A stretch of DNA of 64,000 bases from Gemmatimonadaceae bacterium (GCA_020851455.1 JADZCT010000040.1:53823-117822), one strand, 5' to 3'. Positions 1-11,649 are shown, counted from the stretch's first letter. Notes: generated from the letters alone by a model not told the origin. Numbers and translations are program-made.

Positions 1-1
1 C

Positions 2-2311
<2,310 letters not shown>

Positions 2312-2321
2312 TTGTGGGATC

Positions 2322-3497
2322 ATGGCCAGCGACGCCGCGACAATGCCCACTTCGACGCGAAGGGTCCTCGTCATTGACGATGAGCCGGCGGTCCTCAAGG
2401 CGCTCGGGATGGTATTGGAGCGGCGCGGCTTCTCCGTAGACACCATTGCCAACGCGCGCGAGGCGCTCGCGCGGATAGCGCAGCGGAGGTACCACGCAAT
2501 CCTGTCCGATATCATCATGCCGGAGATGTCGGGCGTGGAGTTTCTGCGCGACCTGCGCCGCCACGACCTCGACGTCCCCGTCATCCTGATGACGGCCGGC
2601 CCGACGCTGGATTCCGCGATTGACGCGGTCGAGTACGGTGCGCAGCAGTACCTGCTCAAGCCGGTTGAGCCGGACGCGCTCGTGAAGGCCGTTGGGCGGG
2701 CGGTGGCGATCGGGGAGATGGCCCGCGCAAAGAGGGAGGCGCTCGCGGGCGGCGGCCGCAAGTCGGTGTCGCTCAACGAGCGCGCCGATCTCGAGGCGAT
2801 CCTCAGACGCGCTTACGAGACCGTAAGCGTCGTCTTCCAGCCGGTCGTATCCCTCAGGCAGCAGGCGCTCGTTGGGTACGAGGCGCTGATGCGCTGCGAC
2901 GAGACGCTCTTCGGCTCGTACGACGCACTGCTGGCGGCTTCCGAGCGTATCTCATGGCGCCCCGTGCTCGCACGAACGATCTACCAGCGCATCGCCGCGG
3001 CCTGCAGCGCGCTGCCGGATGACGCGCTCCTCTTTGTGAACGTCCACCCGCTCGACGCTCAGGAAGGCCTGCTCACGGGGCCGGACGCGCCGCTCGAGCC
3101 ACTTGCCCGCAGCATCGTGCTGGAGGCGAGCGATCGTATGCCGGAATCGCAGGCCGACACCTTCGCGACCTCGCTCGCGGCGGTGCGCGGAGCCGGCTAC
3201 CGGATGGCGATTGACGACCTTGGCGTCGGCGGCTCGCACATGTCGCTCTACTCCCGGCTCAAGCCGGACTTCGCCAAGCTCGACAGCTCCGTCATACGCG
3301 GGCTGGATACCAGCGACGACCGCCTGCGCATGACGCGCGGGATGTACGCCCTCTGCCGCGAACTGGGCGTGCCTGTGATCGTGGAAGGAGTCGAGACCGA
3401 AGGCGAACGCACCGCATTGATGGCGCTTGGCGCCGACTATGCGCAAGGATACCTGTTCGGCCGGCCCGAAAGCGGGTTTGCCGCCCCACACATCTGA
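2322..3497 (+). CDS. Response regulator with EAL (c-di-GMP phosphodiesterase) output domain
   Basis: A 391-residue two-domain protein. Residues about 14-130 are a receiver domain (VLVIDDEP, phospho-acceptor Asp in ILSDIIMPEMSG, Lys in LLKPVEP). Residues about 150-390 are an EAL domain with GYEALMR, the Asn in LFVNV, the Glu in IVLEAS, the acidic pair in IDDLGVG, the Lys in FAKLD, and EGVETEG. Most metal and substrate ligands are kept, so c-di-GMP hydrolysis under phosphorylation control is plausible. No histidine kinase is adjacent, so its partner is unknown. It follows metH closely and is 4 bp ahead of the acyl-CoA dehydrogenase. Confidence 0.9.
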   Translation: MASDAATMPTSTRRVLVIDDEPAVLKALGMVLERRGFSVDTIANAREALARIAQRRYHAILSDIIMPEMSGVEFLRDLRRHDLDVPVILMTAGPTLDSAIDAVEYGAQQYLLKPVEPDALVKAVGRAVAIGEMARAKREALAGGGRKSVSLNERADLEAILRRAYETVSVVFQPVVSLRQQALVGYEALMRCDETLFGSYDALLAASERISWRPVLARTIYQRIAAACSALPDDALLFVNVHPLDAQEGLLTGPDAPLEPLARSIVLEASDRMPESQADTFATSLAAVRGAGYRMAIDDLGVGGSHMSLYSRLKPDFAKLDSSVIRGLDTSDDRLRMTRGMYALCRELGVPVIVEGVETEGERTALMALGADYAQGYLFGRPESGFAAPHI

Positions 3498-3501
3498 ACC
3501 A

Positions 3502-4662
3502 ATGACCCACGGTAGCAACGCCATGCCGTTGTCGGTGCTCACCGACGACGAACGAAGCTTTCAGTCGGCAGTCGCGGAGTTCGCGCAGGGAGAGGTCGCG
3601 CCGCGCGTCGCGGCGATGGAACGCGCCGCGAAGCTCGATCCTGAACTGATCCCCAAGTACTTCGAGATGGGCCTGATGGGCATCCAGGTGCCCGAGGAAC
3701 ACGGCGGCGCTGGCGGCTCCGTCATGATGGTCGCGCTCGCCGTCGAGGGGATCAGCCGCGTAGACGCGTCCGCAGCGATCATGGTGGACGTGCAGAACAC
3801 GCTCGTTGCCTATCCGCTGCTCACCGCGGCGAGCGCCGAGCAGAAGGCCCGCTACCTGCCGGCGATCTGCGAGTCGAAGGTCGGGGCCTATGCGCTGAGC
3901 GAGGCGGCCAGCGGCTCCGACGCATTCGGGCTCCAGACGACCGCGAAGCCGCAGGGCAGGGACTGGGTGCTCCAGGGCCGCAAGCTATGGATAACGAACG
4001 CGGCCGAGGCCGAGGTGTTTGTGGTCTTCGCGAACGCCGACCCGGGCAAAGGCTACAAGGGGATCACCGCGTTTATCGTCGAACGCGACTTCCCGGGGTT
4101 CAGCGTCGGGCGAAAGGAAGACAAGCTTGGCATCCGCTCCTCCAGCACCTGCGAGCTGATTCTCGACGGCGTCGTCGTGCCGGGCGACAACGTGCTCGGC
4201 CCGGTCGGCCAGGGCTACAAGATCGCGATCGAGACGCTGAACGAAGGCCGTATCGGCATCGGCGCGCAGATGATTGGCGTCGCGCAGGGCGCGCTGGACG
4301 CGGCAGTGGGGTACGTGAACGAACGGCATCAGTTCGGGCGCGCAGTCGCCGACAACCAGGCGGTGCAATTCCAGCTAGCGCAGGTCGCAACCGAACTTCA
4401 GGCGGCGCGGCTCATGGTTTACGATGCCGCGCGCCTCAAGGACGCCGGGCACGACGTGGCGCAGGCCGGCGCAATGGCCAAGCTGTATGCGTCGCAGGTG
4501 TGCGAGCGGGTCACGTCCCTCTGCGTCGAGTTGTTCGGCGGCTACGGGTACACGAAGGACTACCCAGTGGAGAAGTTCTACCGCGACGCGAAGATCGGCG
4601 CGATCTACGAGGGAACGAGCAACATGCAGCTCCAGACGATCGCCAAGGGGTTGCTCAGGTAG
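3502..4662 (+). CDS. Acyl-CoA dehydrogenase
   Basis: A 386-residue FAD enzyme that makes an alpha-beta double bond in acyl-CoA; electrons normally pass to electron-transfer flavoprotein. The full-length fold is visible: N-terminal helices, the flavin-binding segment YALSEAASGSDA, WITNAAEA, and the C-terminal motif GGYGYTKDYPVEKFYRDAK. AIYEGTSNMQ carries the catalytic Glu in the short- or branched-chain position. The start at 3502 was chosen because it is 4 bp after the preceding stop and gives the normal length; an in-frame ATG at 3523 is an alternative. The chain length of the substrate cannot be told from the sequence. Confidence 0.93.
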   Translation: MTHGSNAMPLSVLTDDERSFQSAVAEFAQGEVAPRVAAMERAAKLDPELIPKYFEMGLMGIQVPEEHGGAGGSVMMVALAVEGISRVDASAAIMVDVQNTLVAYPLLTAASAEQKARYLPAICESKVGAYALSEAASGSDAFGLQTTAKPQGRDWVLQGRKLWITNAAEAEVFVVFANADPGKGYKGITAFIVERDFPGFSVGRKEDKLGIRSSSTCELILDGVVVPGDNVLGPVGQGYKIAIETLNEGRIGIGAQMIGVAQGALDAAVGYVNERHQFGRAVADNQAVQFQLAQVATELQAARLMVYDAARLKDAGHDVAQAGAMAKLYASQVCERVTSLCVELFGGYGYTKDYPVEKFYRDAKIGAIYEGTSNMQLQTIAKGLLR

Positions 4663-4667
4663 GGGCG

Positions 4668-5627
4668 ATGCCGGAACGGTTCTCACCCGCAGTTGCGGCT
4701 CTTGCCGCGCTGGCGATCGGTTGCGCGAGCGACGTTCCGCATCTCCCATCCGTCAGCGCCGCCGTCCACCGCGACTCCGTGGCGCTGTGGCAGGCCTCGC
4801 GCTGGAGCGCGGTATTCGGGCCAGGCGGGTGGGCGACGCTGCTTGGCCTCTGGTGGATCGAGCCGGGCAAGACGTCCATCGGCTCGGCGCCTGACAACAC
4901 GATCGTGCTCCCGGCGAACCGCTCGCCGCGGAACCTCGGAACCGTCTGGCTCGGCAGCGACTCCGCCTACTTCGTCGCCGCAGCAGGCGCCACCGTGTAC
5001 GCCGACACGGTCCGCAACCCCGTTACTGCAGTGCGGCTGCATCCGGATTACGAGCTGCGATCCACCGTGCTTCGCAGCGGGTCGCTCATCATCCAGTTCC
5101 TGGTGCGCGAAGACCGCGGCGTTCACCGGCGCGCGATCCGGATCAAGGATACGCTCAGTGCGTCGCGCACCGCGCCTCCGCTGCGGTACTTCCCGACCGA
5201 CATCAGATGGCGCGTGCAGGCGCGGTACGTGCCGGTTGCGGGCGCGGACTCGCTCAACATCATCGGCGTGCTCGGTACCGAGACGCGCATGGCGCATCCC
5301 GGCGACCTGCGGTTCACTATCGGCGGAAAACGCTACGCGCTCATGGTGATCCGCGAACCCGAGGATCACTCGAAGAACCTCTTCGTGATGTTCACTGATT
5401 CTACGAACCGGAAGGAGACGTACCCGGCCACGCGATACGTCTGGGTTTCCGCCCCCGACTCGCTCGGACGCACGGTCATTGACTTCAACAAGGCGTACAA
5501 CCCACCGTGTGCGTTCACGCGCTTTGCCACGTGCCCGTTCCCGCCCAAGGGAAACCACCTCCCGCTTTACGTCACGGCAGGCGAGTGGAATCCCCACTAC
5601 GAAGAGGTGGCGACGCACTCCCCGTGA
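4668..5627 (+). CDS. DUF1684 family probable lipoprotein
   Basis: A 319-residue protein with a short hydrophobic N-terminus ending in AIGCAS, a plausible lipobox, so probably exported and lipidated. The body matches the DUF1684 layout: GLWWIEPGKTSIGS near the start, a central YFPTDIRWRV-like strand region, TYPATRYVWV, and the family's hallmark C-terminal block VIDFNKAYNPPCAF followed by CPFPPKGN and TAGEW. The biochemical role of this family is unknown. It starts 5 bp after the acyl-CoA dehydrogenase, so it is probably cotranscribed with it. Its last 56 bases overlap the 3' end of the convergent symporter gene. Confidence 0.85.
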   Translation: MPERFSPAVAALAALAIGCASDVPHLPSVSAAVHRDSVALWQASRWSAVFGPGGWATLLGLWWIEPGKTSIGSAPDNTIVLPANRSPRNLGTVWLGSDSAYFVAAAGATVYADTVRNPVTAVRLHPDYELRSTVLRSGSLIIQFLVREDRGVHRRAIRIKDTLSASRTAPPLRYFPTDIRWRVQARYVPVAGADSLNIIGVLGTETRMAHPGDLRFTIGGKRYALMVIREPEDHSKNLFVMFTDSTNRKETYPATRYVWVSAPDSLGRTVIDFNKAYNPPCAFTRFATCPFPPKGNHLPLYVTAGEWNPHYEEVATHSP

Positions 5628-7080
5628 GCGAAACGCCCACGAATACGAGCAGGGCGGCGATGAGCGCCACCCCGCTCCACGGTACTCCCGCGGGGAGCAC
5701 GTAGAGTCCCGCGAAGGAAAGCGACTCGCCGCCAAGCGTCACCACCAGCCCGGTGGTGATGGAGGCGATCGCGCCGCGCGCCGTTGCGCCAGGCCAGTTG
5801 AGGCCGACGGCAAGGGCCGGAACCAGGGTACTGGCGAACAGGCCGTAGCCGAAGACGCCAAGGAACGCGACCTGCGCGCCAGGGGCGTGTGCGACGGCAA
5901 TTGCGGCAACCGCGAGTACGAGCGTCGCCGTGCGACCCTTCCGCAGTTCATTCGATGGCGTTCGGCCAAGGGCGTACGGCAGGTCGTGCATCAGGGCAGC
6001 CGCGCCCACCGACAGGAACGAGTTCACCGTGCTCATGATCGCCGCGGCCACACCCGCAAACACCAATCCGCCGAGCGAAACGGGGACCGCGTGCACGAGG
6101 AACGCCGGCATGGCATCGTCGTTCCGCGTGAGTGGCGGAATATCGCCCCGCACGACCATCGCCTTTGCCGCGAGCCCCACGGTCAGGTAGAGGAGCAGCG
6201 CAAGCGTCATCGCGACCGTCATCACCATCGGGTACCAGCGGAACCGCTCCACGTCGCGCGCCATCAGGTACTTGTGCGCGATGTGAGGCTGGGCAAGCGA
6301 GCCGACGCCAAACACGAAGAACCAGCTCAGCGCCATCAGCGCGCCTCCCTTACCCCACGGCGAGAGCAGCGATGTATCGCTGGCGGCGAGAGTGGCGCTG
6401 ATGGTCCCAAGGCCGCCGCCGGATCGAAGGGCGTACCAGCATGCTGCCACCGACGCCGCGGCCATCACAACGCCCTGAAACACATCGGCGTAGACGCCAG
6501 CCAGAATGCCGCCCGCGACGGTGTACGCGAGGACTGCCGCGGCGCCGATCCAGATGCCCGCCGAAAGCCCCACTCCAAGGACAGCGTCGAGCACGTAGCC
6601 GAGCGCGAGGAAGTTCGTGGCGATGTACCCGATGAGCGCCACGAGGATTGCGGCGGCGGCCCAGCCCTGCGCGGCGCGTGATTCGTAGCGCGCGCCGATC
6701 GCGCCCGGGATCGTGATGACGCCGCGCGTCCGCCCGAGGTCATGGAGCGGTCGCGCGAGCGACCATGCGCCAAGCGTATTCGTGAGCGACGCGGGGAGCA
6801 CTATGTAGAGCGCCGTTGCCCCGAGGCCGTAGAAGAGCCCCGGCCCACCTACGAACGTGAATCCGGAGAGGGTCGCGGCCATGGCCGAGACACCGAGCAC
6901 GACCGTGCCGAGCCCCCGGCCAGCCACGAAGAAGTCGGTCGCCGTCCGGGTGCGTCGCGCGGCCCATGCGGCGATCCCCACGAGCACGGCGAGGTACGCC
7001 GCCATGACCGCGGGCGTCACGGCTCCCCCGACGCGGGGGAGCGAAGCCAATTGAACCAATGGCAGGAACGGCGCGGTCAC
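5572..7080 (-). CDS. Sodium:solute symporter (SSS family)
   Basis: About 502 residues with some 13 hydrophobic helices. The body begins with a helix around VMAAYLAVLVGIAAWAARR followed by DFFVAGRGLG, typical of SSS transporters, and then the ATLSGFTFVGGPG core segment. The start is taken as the GTG at 7080 because it overlaps the stop of the upstream gene (GTGA), which implies translational coupling. An open frame continues to 7410, but its translation there is non-hydrophobic and antisense-like. The substrate cannot be assigned. The 3' end overlaps the DUF1684 gene by 56 bp on the opposite strand. Confidence 0.88.
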   Translation of the reverse strand: MTAPFLPLVQLASLPRVGGAVTPAVMAAYLAVLVGIAAWAARRTRTATDFFVAGRGLGTVVLGVSAMAATLSGFTFVGGPGLFYGLGATALYIVLPASLTNTLGAWSLARPLHDLGRTRGVITIPGAIGARYESRAAQGWAAAAILVALIGYIATNFLALGYVLDAVLGVGLSAGIWIGAAAVLAYTVAGGILAGVYADVFQGVVMAAASVAACWYALRSGGGLGTISATLAASDTSLLSPWGKGGALMALSWFFVFGVGSLAQPHIAHKYLMARDVERFRWYPMVMTVAMTLALLLYLTVGLAAKAMVVRGDIPPLTRNDDAMPAFLVHAVPVSLGGLVFAGVAAAIMSTVNSFLSVGAAALMHDLPYALGRTPSNELRKGRTATLVLAVAAIAVAHAPGAQVAFLGVFGYGLFASTLVPALAVGLNWPGATARGAIASITTGLVVTLGGESLSFAGLYVLPAGVPWSGVALIAALLVFVGVSLTGSASPPLRSGDSTRLP

Positions 7081-7514
7081 TCGCCTTCCGCACCGCCGCC
7101 ATGCCGCGGGCCGCCATCGCTGCGATCGTTGCCGCCGGAGCGGGGCATCGAGCGGGCGAACACGACGGGCAGCACCAGCAACGGGATGAACCCGACGCCG
7201 TAGAACACCACCGCGAGCCGACGCGGCAGGCCAAGCAGCTGTGGCTCGCCGGCAGGAGCGGGCGTCAGCGCGCAGGCAAACGCCGCCAGCAGGAGCACGC
7301 CAAGGAGGATGAGGATCGCACCGACAGCGCGTCCGTGGATGCCGCCGCGCGCCGCCCCCAGCACGAACATCGCGACCGAAGCCATGCTCGTTCCCAGCGC
7401 GAGCGCCCACGGCGCCCAGTCGGGAGCGCTTCCGGCCAGGATCGTTCCGGCGTATCCGATTCCCGTCGTCGCGGCGCCGGCAGTCAGCAGCGCCACGCCA
7501 GGGCCCGCGCGCAC
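7077..7514 (-). CDS. Small four-helix membrane protein of unknown function
   Basis: About 145 residues, almost entirely four hydrophobic segments (for example WAPWALALGTSMASVAMFVL and RLAVVFYGVGFIPLLVLPVV) with a polar Ser/Gly/Arg-rich tail. The start is uncertain: a GTG at 7514 lies 2 bp after the stop of the EAL gene and was preferred. Its stop overlaps the start of the symporter, so it is sandwiched in a tight three-gene operon and may be an accessory subunit of the transporter. That role is inference from position only. Confidence 0.6.
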   Translation of the reverse strand: MRAGPGVALLTAGAATTGIGYAGTILAGSAPDWAPWALALGTSMASVAMFVLGAARGGIHGRAVGAILILLGVLLLAAFACALTPAPAGEPQLLGLPRRLAVVFYGVGFIPLLVLPVVFARSMPRSGGNDRSDGGPRHGGGAEGE

Positions 7515-7516
7515 GA

Positions 7517-8668
7517 TCAGGACACGCCCTTCGGGGTCCGTCCGTGGAGCGTCGGGGTCGTCGGGCGCGAAATCACGTAGCCCTGCGCATAGGTTGCGCC
7601 GTGCTCCTGCACCCACTCCAGCTCCTCGGCGGTCTCCACCCCCTCGGCGATACTCGCGATCTCCAGCTCGCCCGCGATCTCCAGGATCTTCCGGGTGATC
7701 AGCGCCTTGTATGGATCGGTGGTCACGCCGTGGATCAGTTCCATGTCGAGCTTGATGAAGTCCGGGCGCACGTGGTGCAGGAGGTTCAGGCCCGAATACC
7801 CCGCTCCCACGTCATCGAGCGCCACGCGAAACCCCGCATCGCGGTGGGAAGCGAGCAGGCGCTTCAGCCCCGGCAGGTCGGCCGCTTTGTCGGACTCGAC
7901 GATCTCGAAGACGATGCGGTCGTGCGGCACGCCGGCGCGGTCTATGAACTCGATCGTGTCCTCGAGGCTCGCGAGCGGATCTTCGATCGCGCTCGGGGTG
8001 ACGTTGACGAACAGGTTGCCCTCGACCTCGTCCATCACCATGCGGCTCACCGCCGCCTTGCGCGCCGCCAGTTCCAGCCGGTCGAGCATCCCGCACCCGC
8101 GCGCGGCGTCGAAGAGAAACGTCGGGTGGATGACGGAGTCGTCGCGCGCGATTCCCCTGAGCAGCGCTTCGTGCGCGAATACGCGCGTCGGCGCGCCCGC
8201 ATAGACGATGTCCTGCAGCACGCTCGTGAAGCGCTCCTCGTCGAGCAGGTCGCCCAGCCACTCGGACTCCGCGAGCATGGCGAACTGCGCGTACGTCCTC
8301 ACCTTCGGAAAGTCCGCCGCGGCAAGGGGCGCGGCGTCGGCCTTGTAGAGCACGCTGACCGTCGCGGCCTCCTGGTGGGTCAGCGTCCTGCGCATCGGCA
8401 TCACGAGCGCCCGCAGCGTTATCCAGTCAATCTCGCCGACGATGCAGTCGCCTTCCTCGAGGCGGTACGGCACGTCGTGGCGCTCGAGAATGCCGCGCAC
8501 TTTCTCGCGCGCCGTGCGCGATCCGCACCACAGGTACAGGTGCCCGATGGGCACCAGCGGCCGTCCCAGCGAGTCCCGATGAATGGCGACGCGCAAAGCT
8601 GCGCCCGTGGTTGTGTCCATGCCCGACCGCTGTGAGGGAAAGTGAAGACGTGGTGTTCGTTGACTCAT
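7517..8668 (-). CDS. EAL-domain c-di-GMP phosphodiesterase with uncharacterised N-terminal domain
   Basis: 383 residues. Residues about 135-375 form an EAL domain with all usual ligands visible: HEALLRG, the Asn in LFVNVTPS, the Glu in FEIVES, the Asp pair in ALDDVGAGYSG, the Lys in FIKLD, and IAEGVET. It should hydrolyse c-di-GMP. The first 130 residues (GHLYLWCGSRTAREKV, EGDCIVGEIDW, TLTHQEAATVSVLYK) match no domain I recognise and may be a sensor. An AGGA at a good distance supports the ATG at 8668; an ATG at 8620 is possible. It is the first gene of the operon with the small membrane protein and the symporter. Confidence 0.88.
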   Translation of the reverse strand: MSQRTPRLHFPSQRSGMDTTTGAALRVAIHRDSLGRPLVPIGHLYLWCGSRTAREKVRGILERHDVPYRLEEGDCIVGEIDWITLRALVMPMRRTLTHQEAATVSVLYKADAAPLAAADFPKVRTYAQFAMLAESEWLGDLLDEERFTSVLQDIVYAGAPTRVFAHEALLRGIARDDSVIHPTFLFDAARGCGMLDRLELAARKAAVSRMVMDEVEGNLFVNVTPSAIEDPLASLEDTIEFIDRAGVPHDRIVFEIVESDKAADLPGLKRLLASHRDAGFRVALDDVGAGYSGLNLLHHVRPDFIKLDMELIHGVTTDPYKALITRKILEIAGELEIASIAEGVETAEELEWVQEHGATYAQGYVISRPTTPTLHGRTPKGVS

Positions 8669-8743
8669 GGATATGTCCTGCGGTCACGGGTGGGGCAGTG
8701 ACTCGGGACACGGGATGGCAAGCAAGAGCACCCGGAGACGGAA

Positions 8744-8770
8744 CCGGGTGCCCTTTTCGGGGGCACCCGG
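8744..8770 (-). terminator. Hairpin downstream of the M14 peptidase gene
   Basis: A perfect 10-bp inverted repeat (CCGGGTGCCC / GGGCACCCGG, 7-nt loop) lies 20 bp beyond the stop of the M14 gene. No T-run follows on the minus strand, so it is a weak intrinsic terminator or a transcript-stabilising stem. Confidence 0.55.
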
Positions 8771-8790
8771 CCGTCCACTACGGGCTACGT

Positions 8791-11649
8791 TCAGGGAACG
8801 ATGTTCGGCTTGCCATCTCCGGCGATCGTGTTGAACAGCAGCTTGAACGTCCCGGCCGGTGTGGCGCGGAACGTGATTTCCGGTCCGAACATGTACACCG
8901 TGCCCTGGCCGTACTTGCCCTCGACCATCGCGACGCCGCCGTCGAGGTAGTTCTGGCCCCACGCCCATCCGCTCTTCAGCGGTGTGGGGCTGTCGAACCA
9001 CGCAATGGGCTTGACGCCCTTCGCAGCTGCGTCGGGGCCGAGCCGGAACACGGGGCTGTTGTTGAAGAACACGTCACCGCGCGCGTCCTGGCCACGCGCC
9101 GCCAGGGTTGTCGTATCGTAGGCGACCTCGAGAAGCGACCCGGGCACGTAGAACTTCTCGCTGGAGAGCGGCGTGGCCGCAGTGCCAGTGGGCGTGCGCT
9201 CGACGAGATGGTTCGTTACCGGGAAGCCGAACTGCTGCGCCGCTGCAATGGACGACGCCCCAATCGCGATGAGCCGGCCGCCCTGCTGCACGAATTCCTT
9301 CAGCTTCGCAACGGTGGCTTCCGTCACGGAGCCAACCATTGACTGGTACTGGGCCGGGACGTTGGCGCCACCGCGACCGCCACCGCCGCGCCCGCCGCGC
9401 CCCCCTGCGCCGCTGCTCACGCCCGGAATCGAGTTCTCCGGGAAGATGAGCACGTCGAACTTGCTGCGGAGGTTGCCGGCGTTCAGTTCCGGCGCGTAGA
9501 CGAGCTTGTACGGCATGCTGTACTGCTCGAGGAGCCAGCGGATGTGCCCGCTTGGCATCGAGCCGCCGTACTGGTCCCAGAGCCCGACGCGCGGGGCGGG
9601 TAGCTTGTTGCTCGACGCCGACAGGTCGGCAGACGCGGCGAACTCGACGCCGAGTTCAGCGGCTGCCTTGCGCACGACCGGGGTGCTCGTCGCCGTTGCC
9701 GGGATGTAGTACGATCCGGCCGGGAACGATTCACCAGCCACCGTTACGGGGCCGTTCGTACGATACACGTCCGCGCCGGCGGTCCAGAGGCGGGCAACTG
9801 CATCGAACGCGTCGTTCACCTTGGCCGATACCACCCAGCCGGCGCCAGTCGTGGCGACGTTGGTCGGATCCGGCTTGATGCGGTCCACGAGCGGATCCAG
9901 GCGCTTGAAAGGACCGTCGAATCCATCGAGGACGCGGTCGAACTTCACGCCCATCTGCATTGCGAGCGTCCAGCCTGCGTTGTCGTACGGTCTGGTGGGC
10001 GGGGCGCCCGGGTACGCGAAATCGTTCGGGTGATCCTGCGGCTCGAACATGTCGAGCACGTGGGCCCGGAAAGCCTGGGCCGTCTTCACCACGTACGATC
10101 CAGCCGGGTACTGCTTGCCGGCGACCGTGAAGTTCGCGGTGGCGCGGTGGACGACGATGCCGGTCTTCTGGAGTGCGACCAGGAACTTCTCGGCGGTCAG
10201 GAAGTCCGGCTGGTTCACGGTGAGGATGTAGCCGCGCGGCATGCGGTCTGCCGGGTTACGGAACGTCTCCATGAACTGCGCCTTCGTCGGCCCGCCCTGT
10301 CCGCGACCGCCGAAGTCCGCCGCGCTGAACGCGTCGAGCGGCGCGTTGCCGCGCCCGCCGCGCCCGCCGCGCCCGCCGCCTGTCCCGAGCTTCTGCTCGG
10401 CTTCGGCGACCACCGTCGGCGTGACGATCCACGAATCCTGAGAACCGCGCTCGATCATGTCGCGGCCCATGCGGTAGAAATTCCAGAGGTAGGTCTCGCG
10501 ATACCGCGAGGCCTGGTCCAGGATCGCTTTGTTGGCCGTCACCGAGTAGTCAATTGACTGCCGGAAGTGCCAGGTCTGGAACGGCTCCAGAGGGTAGGTA
10601 TAGTCTGCAAAGCGAAGCTGCCGCGCGGGAATGAACGGAATCGTCTGTGGCGTCGGGCTGCCGATCGTCTCCGTGAGGATGCCGATCATGTTGTGGAAGT
10701 AGGCCGTCGTGCGGAGGCCGCCGTTCCACCATGTGGAATAGGACGACATCGAGCGGTCAACGACGCCCGGCTTGTGCTCCATCTCCATGCGCGCATGGAT
10801 CGCGGCGCCGACGATGTCAATGCCGGTGATGATCGACTCGTGGAAGTTGTAGTTGGCCGGGTCGCGGAACGGGGGCGAGAACATCACCGCGCCCGCCGGG
10901 CCCGTCTGGTGGTGGTTGTACATGATCTGGGGGAACCAGGTCAGGTACATCCACTTGTTCATGTTGGTCGTTTCGTTCTGGTTCGAGATGAAGAAGTCGC
11001 GGTTGTTGTCGTGGCCAACGTACTTCTGGTACAGGAACGGGGGATTCATGTTCTTGCGGGAACTGTCGGGTTCCTGGTTGTACCAGTTGGCGATGAGTTC
11101 CATGCCATCCGGGTTCGCGTGAACGAACACGATGATCACGTCGTTGAGGATCCGCATGGTTTCCGGATCCGTCCCGGTCAGCATCTGGTAGTTCGTCTCG
11201 ATGAGCTGGCTCGCGCCAAGCACTTCGCTCGCGTGCAGGCCGCCGTCAATCCAGACCACCGCCTTGCCCTCGCGAGACAGCCGGCGGGCCGTGGCCGTGT
11301 CAATCTCCGCGTACGCGAGCTGCTTCGAGATGCCGCGGTACTTGTCGAGACTCCGGATGTTCTCCGGGCTGGAAACGATCATCGAGAGCTGCGGCCGCCC
11401 CTCGGCCGTGCGCCCGATCGTGTCGAGGCGGGCGCGCGGAGACTCCTTGGCAATCTTCTGCCAGTACGCGACGAACTGCGTGTAGGTCGGCAGCCAGTAA
11501 TCATCGCCGATGTTGTGCCCGAAGAAGTCCTTGGGCGAGGTGACCTTCTGCGCAGCTGCGTCGGCCGCGGCGAACGCCACGACGACGGCCCCGAAGGCCG
11601 CCGCGACGGCGGTGCGGCGCCAGCGGTTGGGGAACGCGGGACGAAACAT
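8791..11649 (-). CDS. Secreted M14-family zinc carboxypeptidase with Gly/Arg-rich linkers
   Basis: 952 residues. The N-terminus has arginines, an Ala/Val-rich core and AAAQ, a signal peptide. The M14 domain shows HASE (two zinc ligands), HANPDGME, YNHHQTGP (a candidate third ligand) and LTETIGSP, which holds the candidate catalytic Glu. The long C-terminal half has a glutamine-amidotransferase-like look (FDVLIFPENSIPG, GGRLIAIGASS). Two Gly/Arg-rich runs (GGGRGGRGGRG and GGRGGRGGGGRGG) separate modules. The start at 11649 is supported by GGAG 10 nt upstream and by the signal peptide. It is divergent from the M24B peptidase across 128 bp, a likely shared promoter region. Confidence 0.9.
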   Translation of the reverse strand: MFRPAFPNRWRRTAVAAAFGAVVVAFAAADAAAQKVTSPKDFFGHNIGDDYWLPTYTQFVAYWQKIAKESPRARLDTIGRTAEGRPQLSMIVSSPENIRSLDKYRGISKQLAYAEIDTATARRLSREGKAVVWIDGGLHASEVLGASQLIETNYQMLTGTDPETMRILNDVIIVFVHANPDGMELIANWYNQEPDSSRKNMNPPFLYQKYVGHDNNRDFFISNQNETTNMNKWMYLTWFPQIMYNHHQTGPAGAVMFSPPFRDPANYNFHESIITGIDIVGAAIHARMEMEHKPGVVDRSMSSYSTWWNGGLRTTAYFHNMIGILTETIGSPTPQTIPFIPARQLRFADYTYPLEPFQTWHFRQSIDYSVTANKAILDQASRYRETYLWNFYRMGRDMIERGSQDSWIVTPTVVAEAEQKLGTGGGRGGRGGRGNAPLDAFSAADFGGRGQGGPTKAQFMETFRNPADRMPRGYILTVNQPDFLTAEKFLVALQKTGIVVHRATANFTVAGKQYPAGSYVVKTAQAFRAHVLDMFEPQDHPNDFAYPGAPPTRPYDNAGWTLAMQMGVKFDRVLDGFDGPFKRLDPLVDRIKPDPTNVATTGAGWVVSAKVNDAFDAVARLWTAGADVYRTNGPVTVAGESFPAGSYYIPATATSTPVVRKAAAELGVEFAASADLSASSNKLPAPRVGLWDQYGGSMPSGHIRWLLEQYSMPYKLVYAPELNAGNLRSKFDVLIFPENSIPGVSSGAGGRGGRGGGGRGGANVPAQYQSMVGSVTEATVAKLKEFVQQGGRLIAIGASSIAAAQQFGFPVTNHLVERTPTGTAATPLSSEKFYVPGSLLEVAYDTTTLAARGQDARGDVFFNNSPVFRLGPDAAAKGVKPIAWFDSPTPLKSGWAWGQNYLDGGVAMVEGKYGQGTVYMFGPEITFRATPAGTFKLLFNTIAGDGKPNIVP

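Noticed and set aside
7080..7410. Upstream extension of the symporter frame
   Set aside because: The extra residues are Arg-rich and overlap the small membrane protein gene; the GTGA overlap at 7080 is a better start.
10345..10385. CRISPR-like or tandem repeat array at GCG/CCC triplets
   Set aside because: The repeats are short and in frame, encoding the Gly/Arg linker of the M14 peptidase; there are no spacers.
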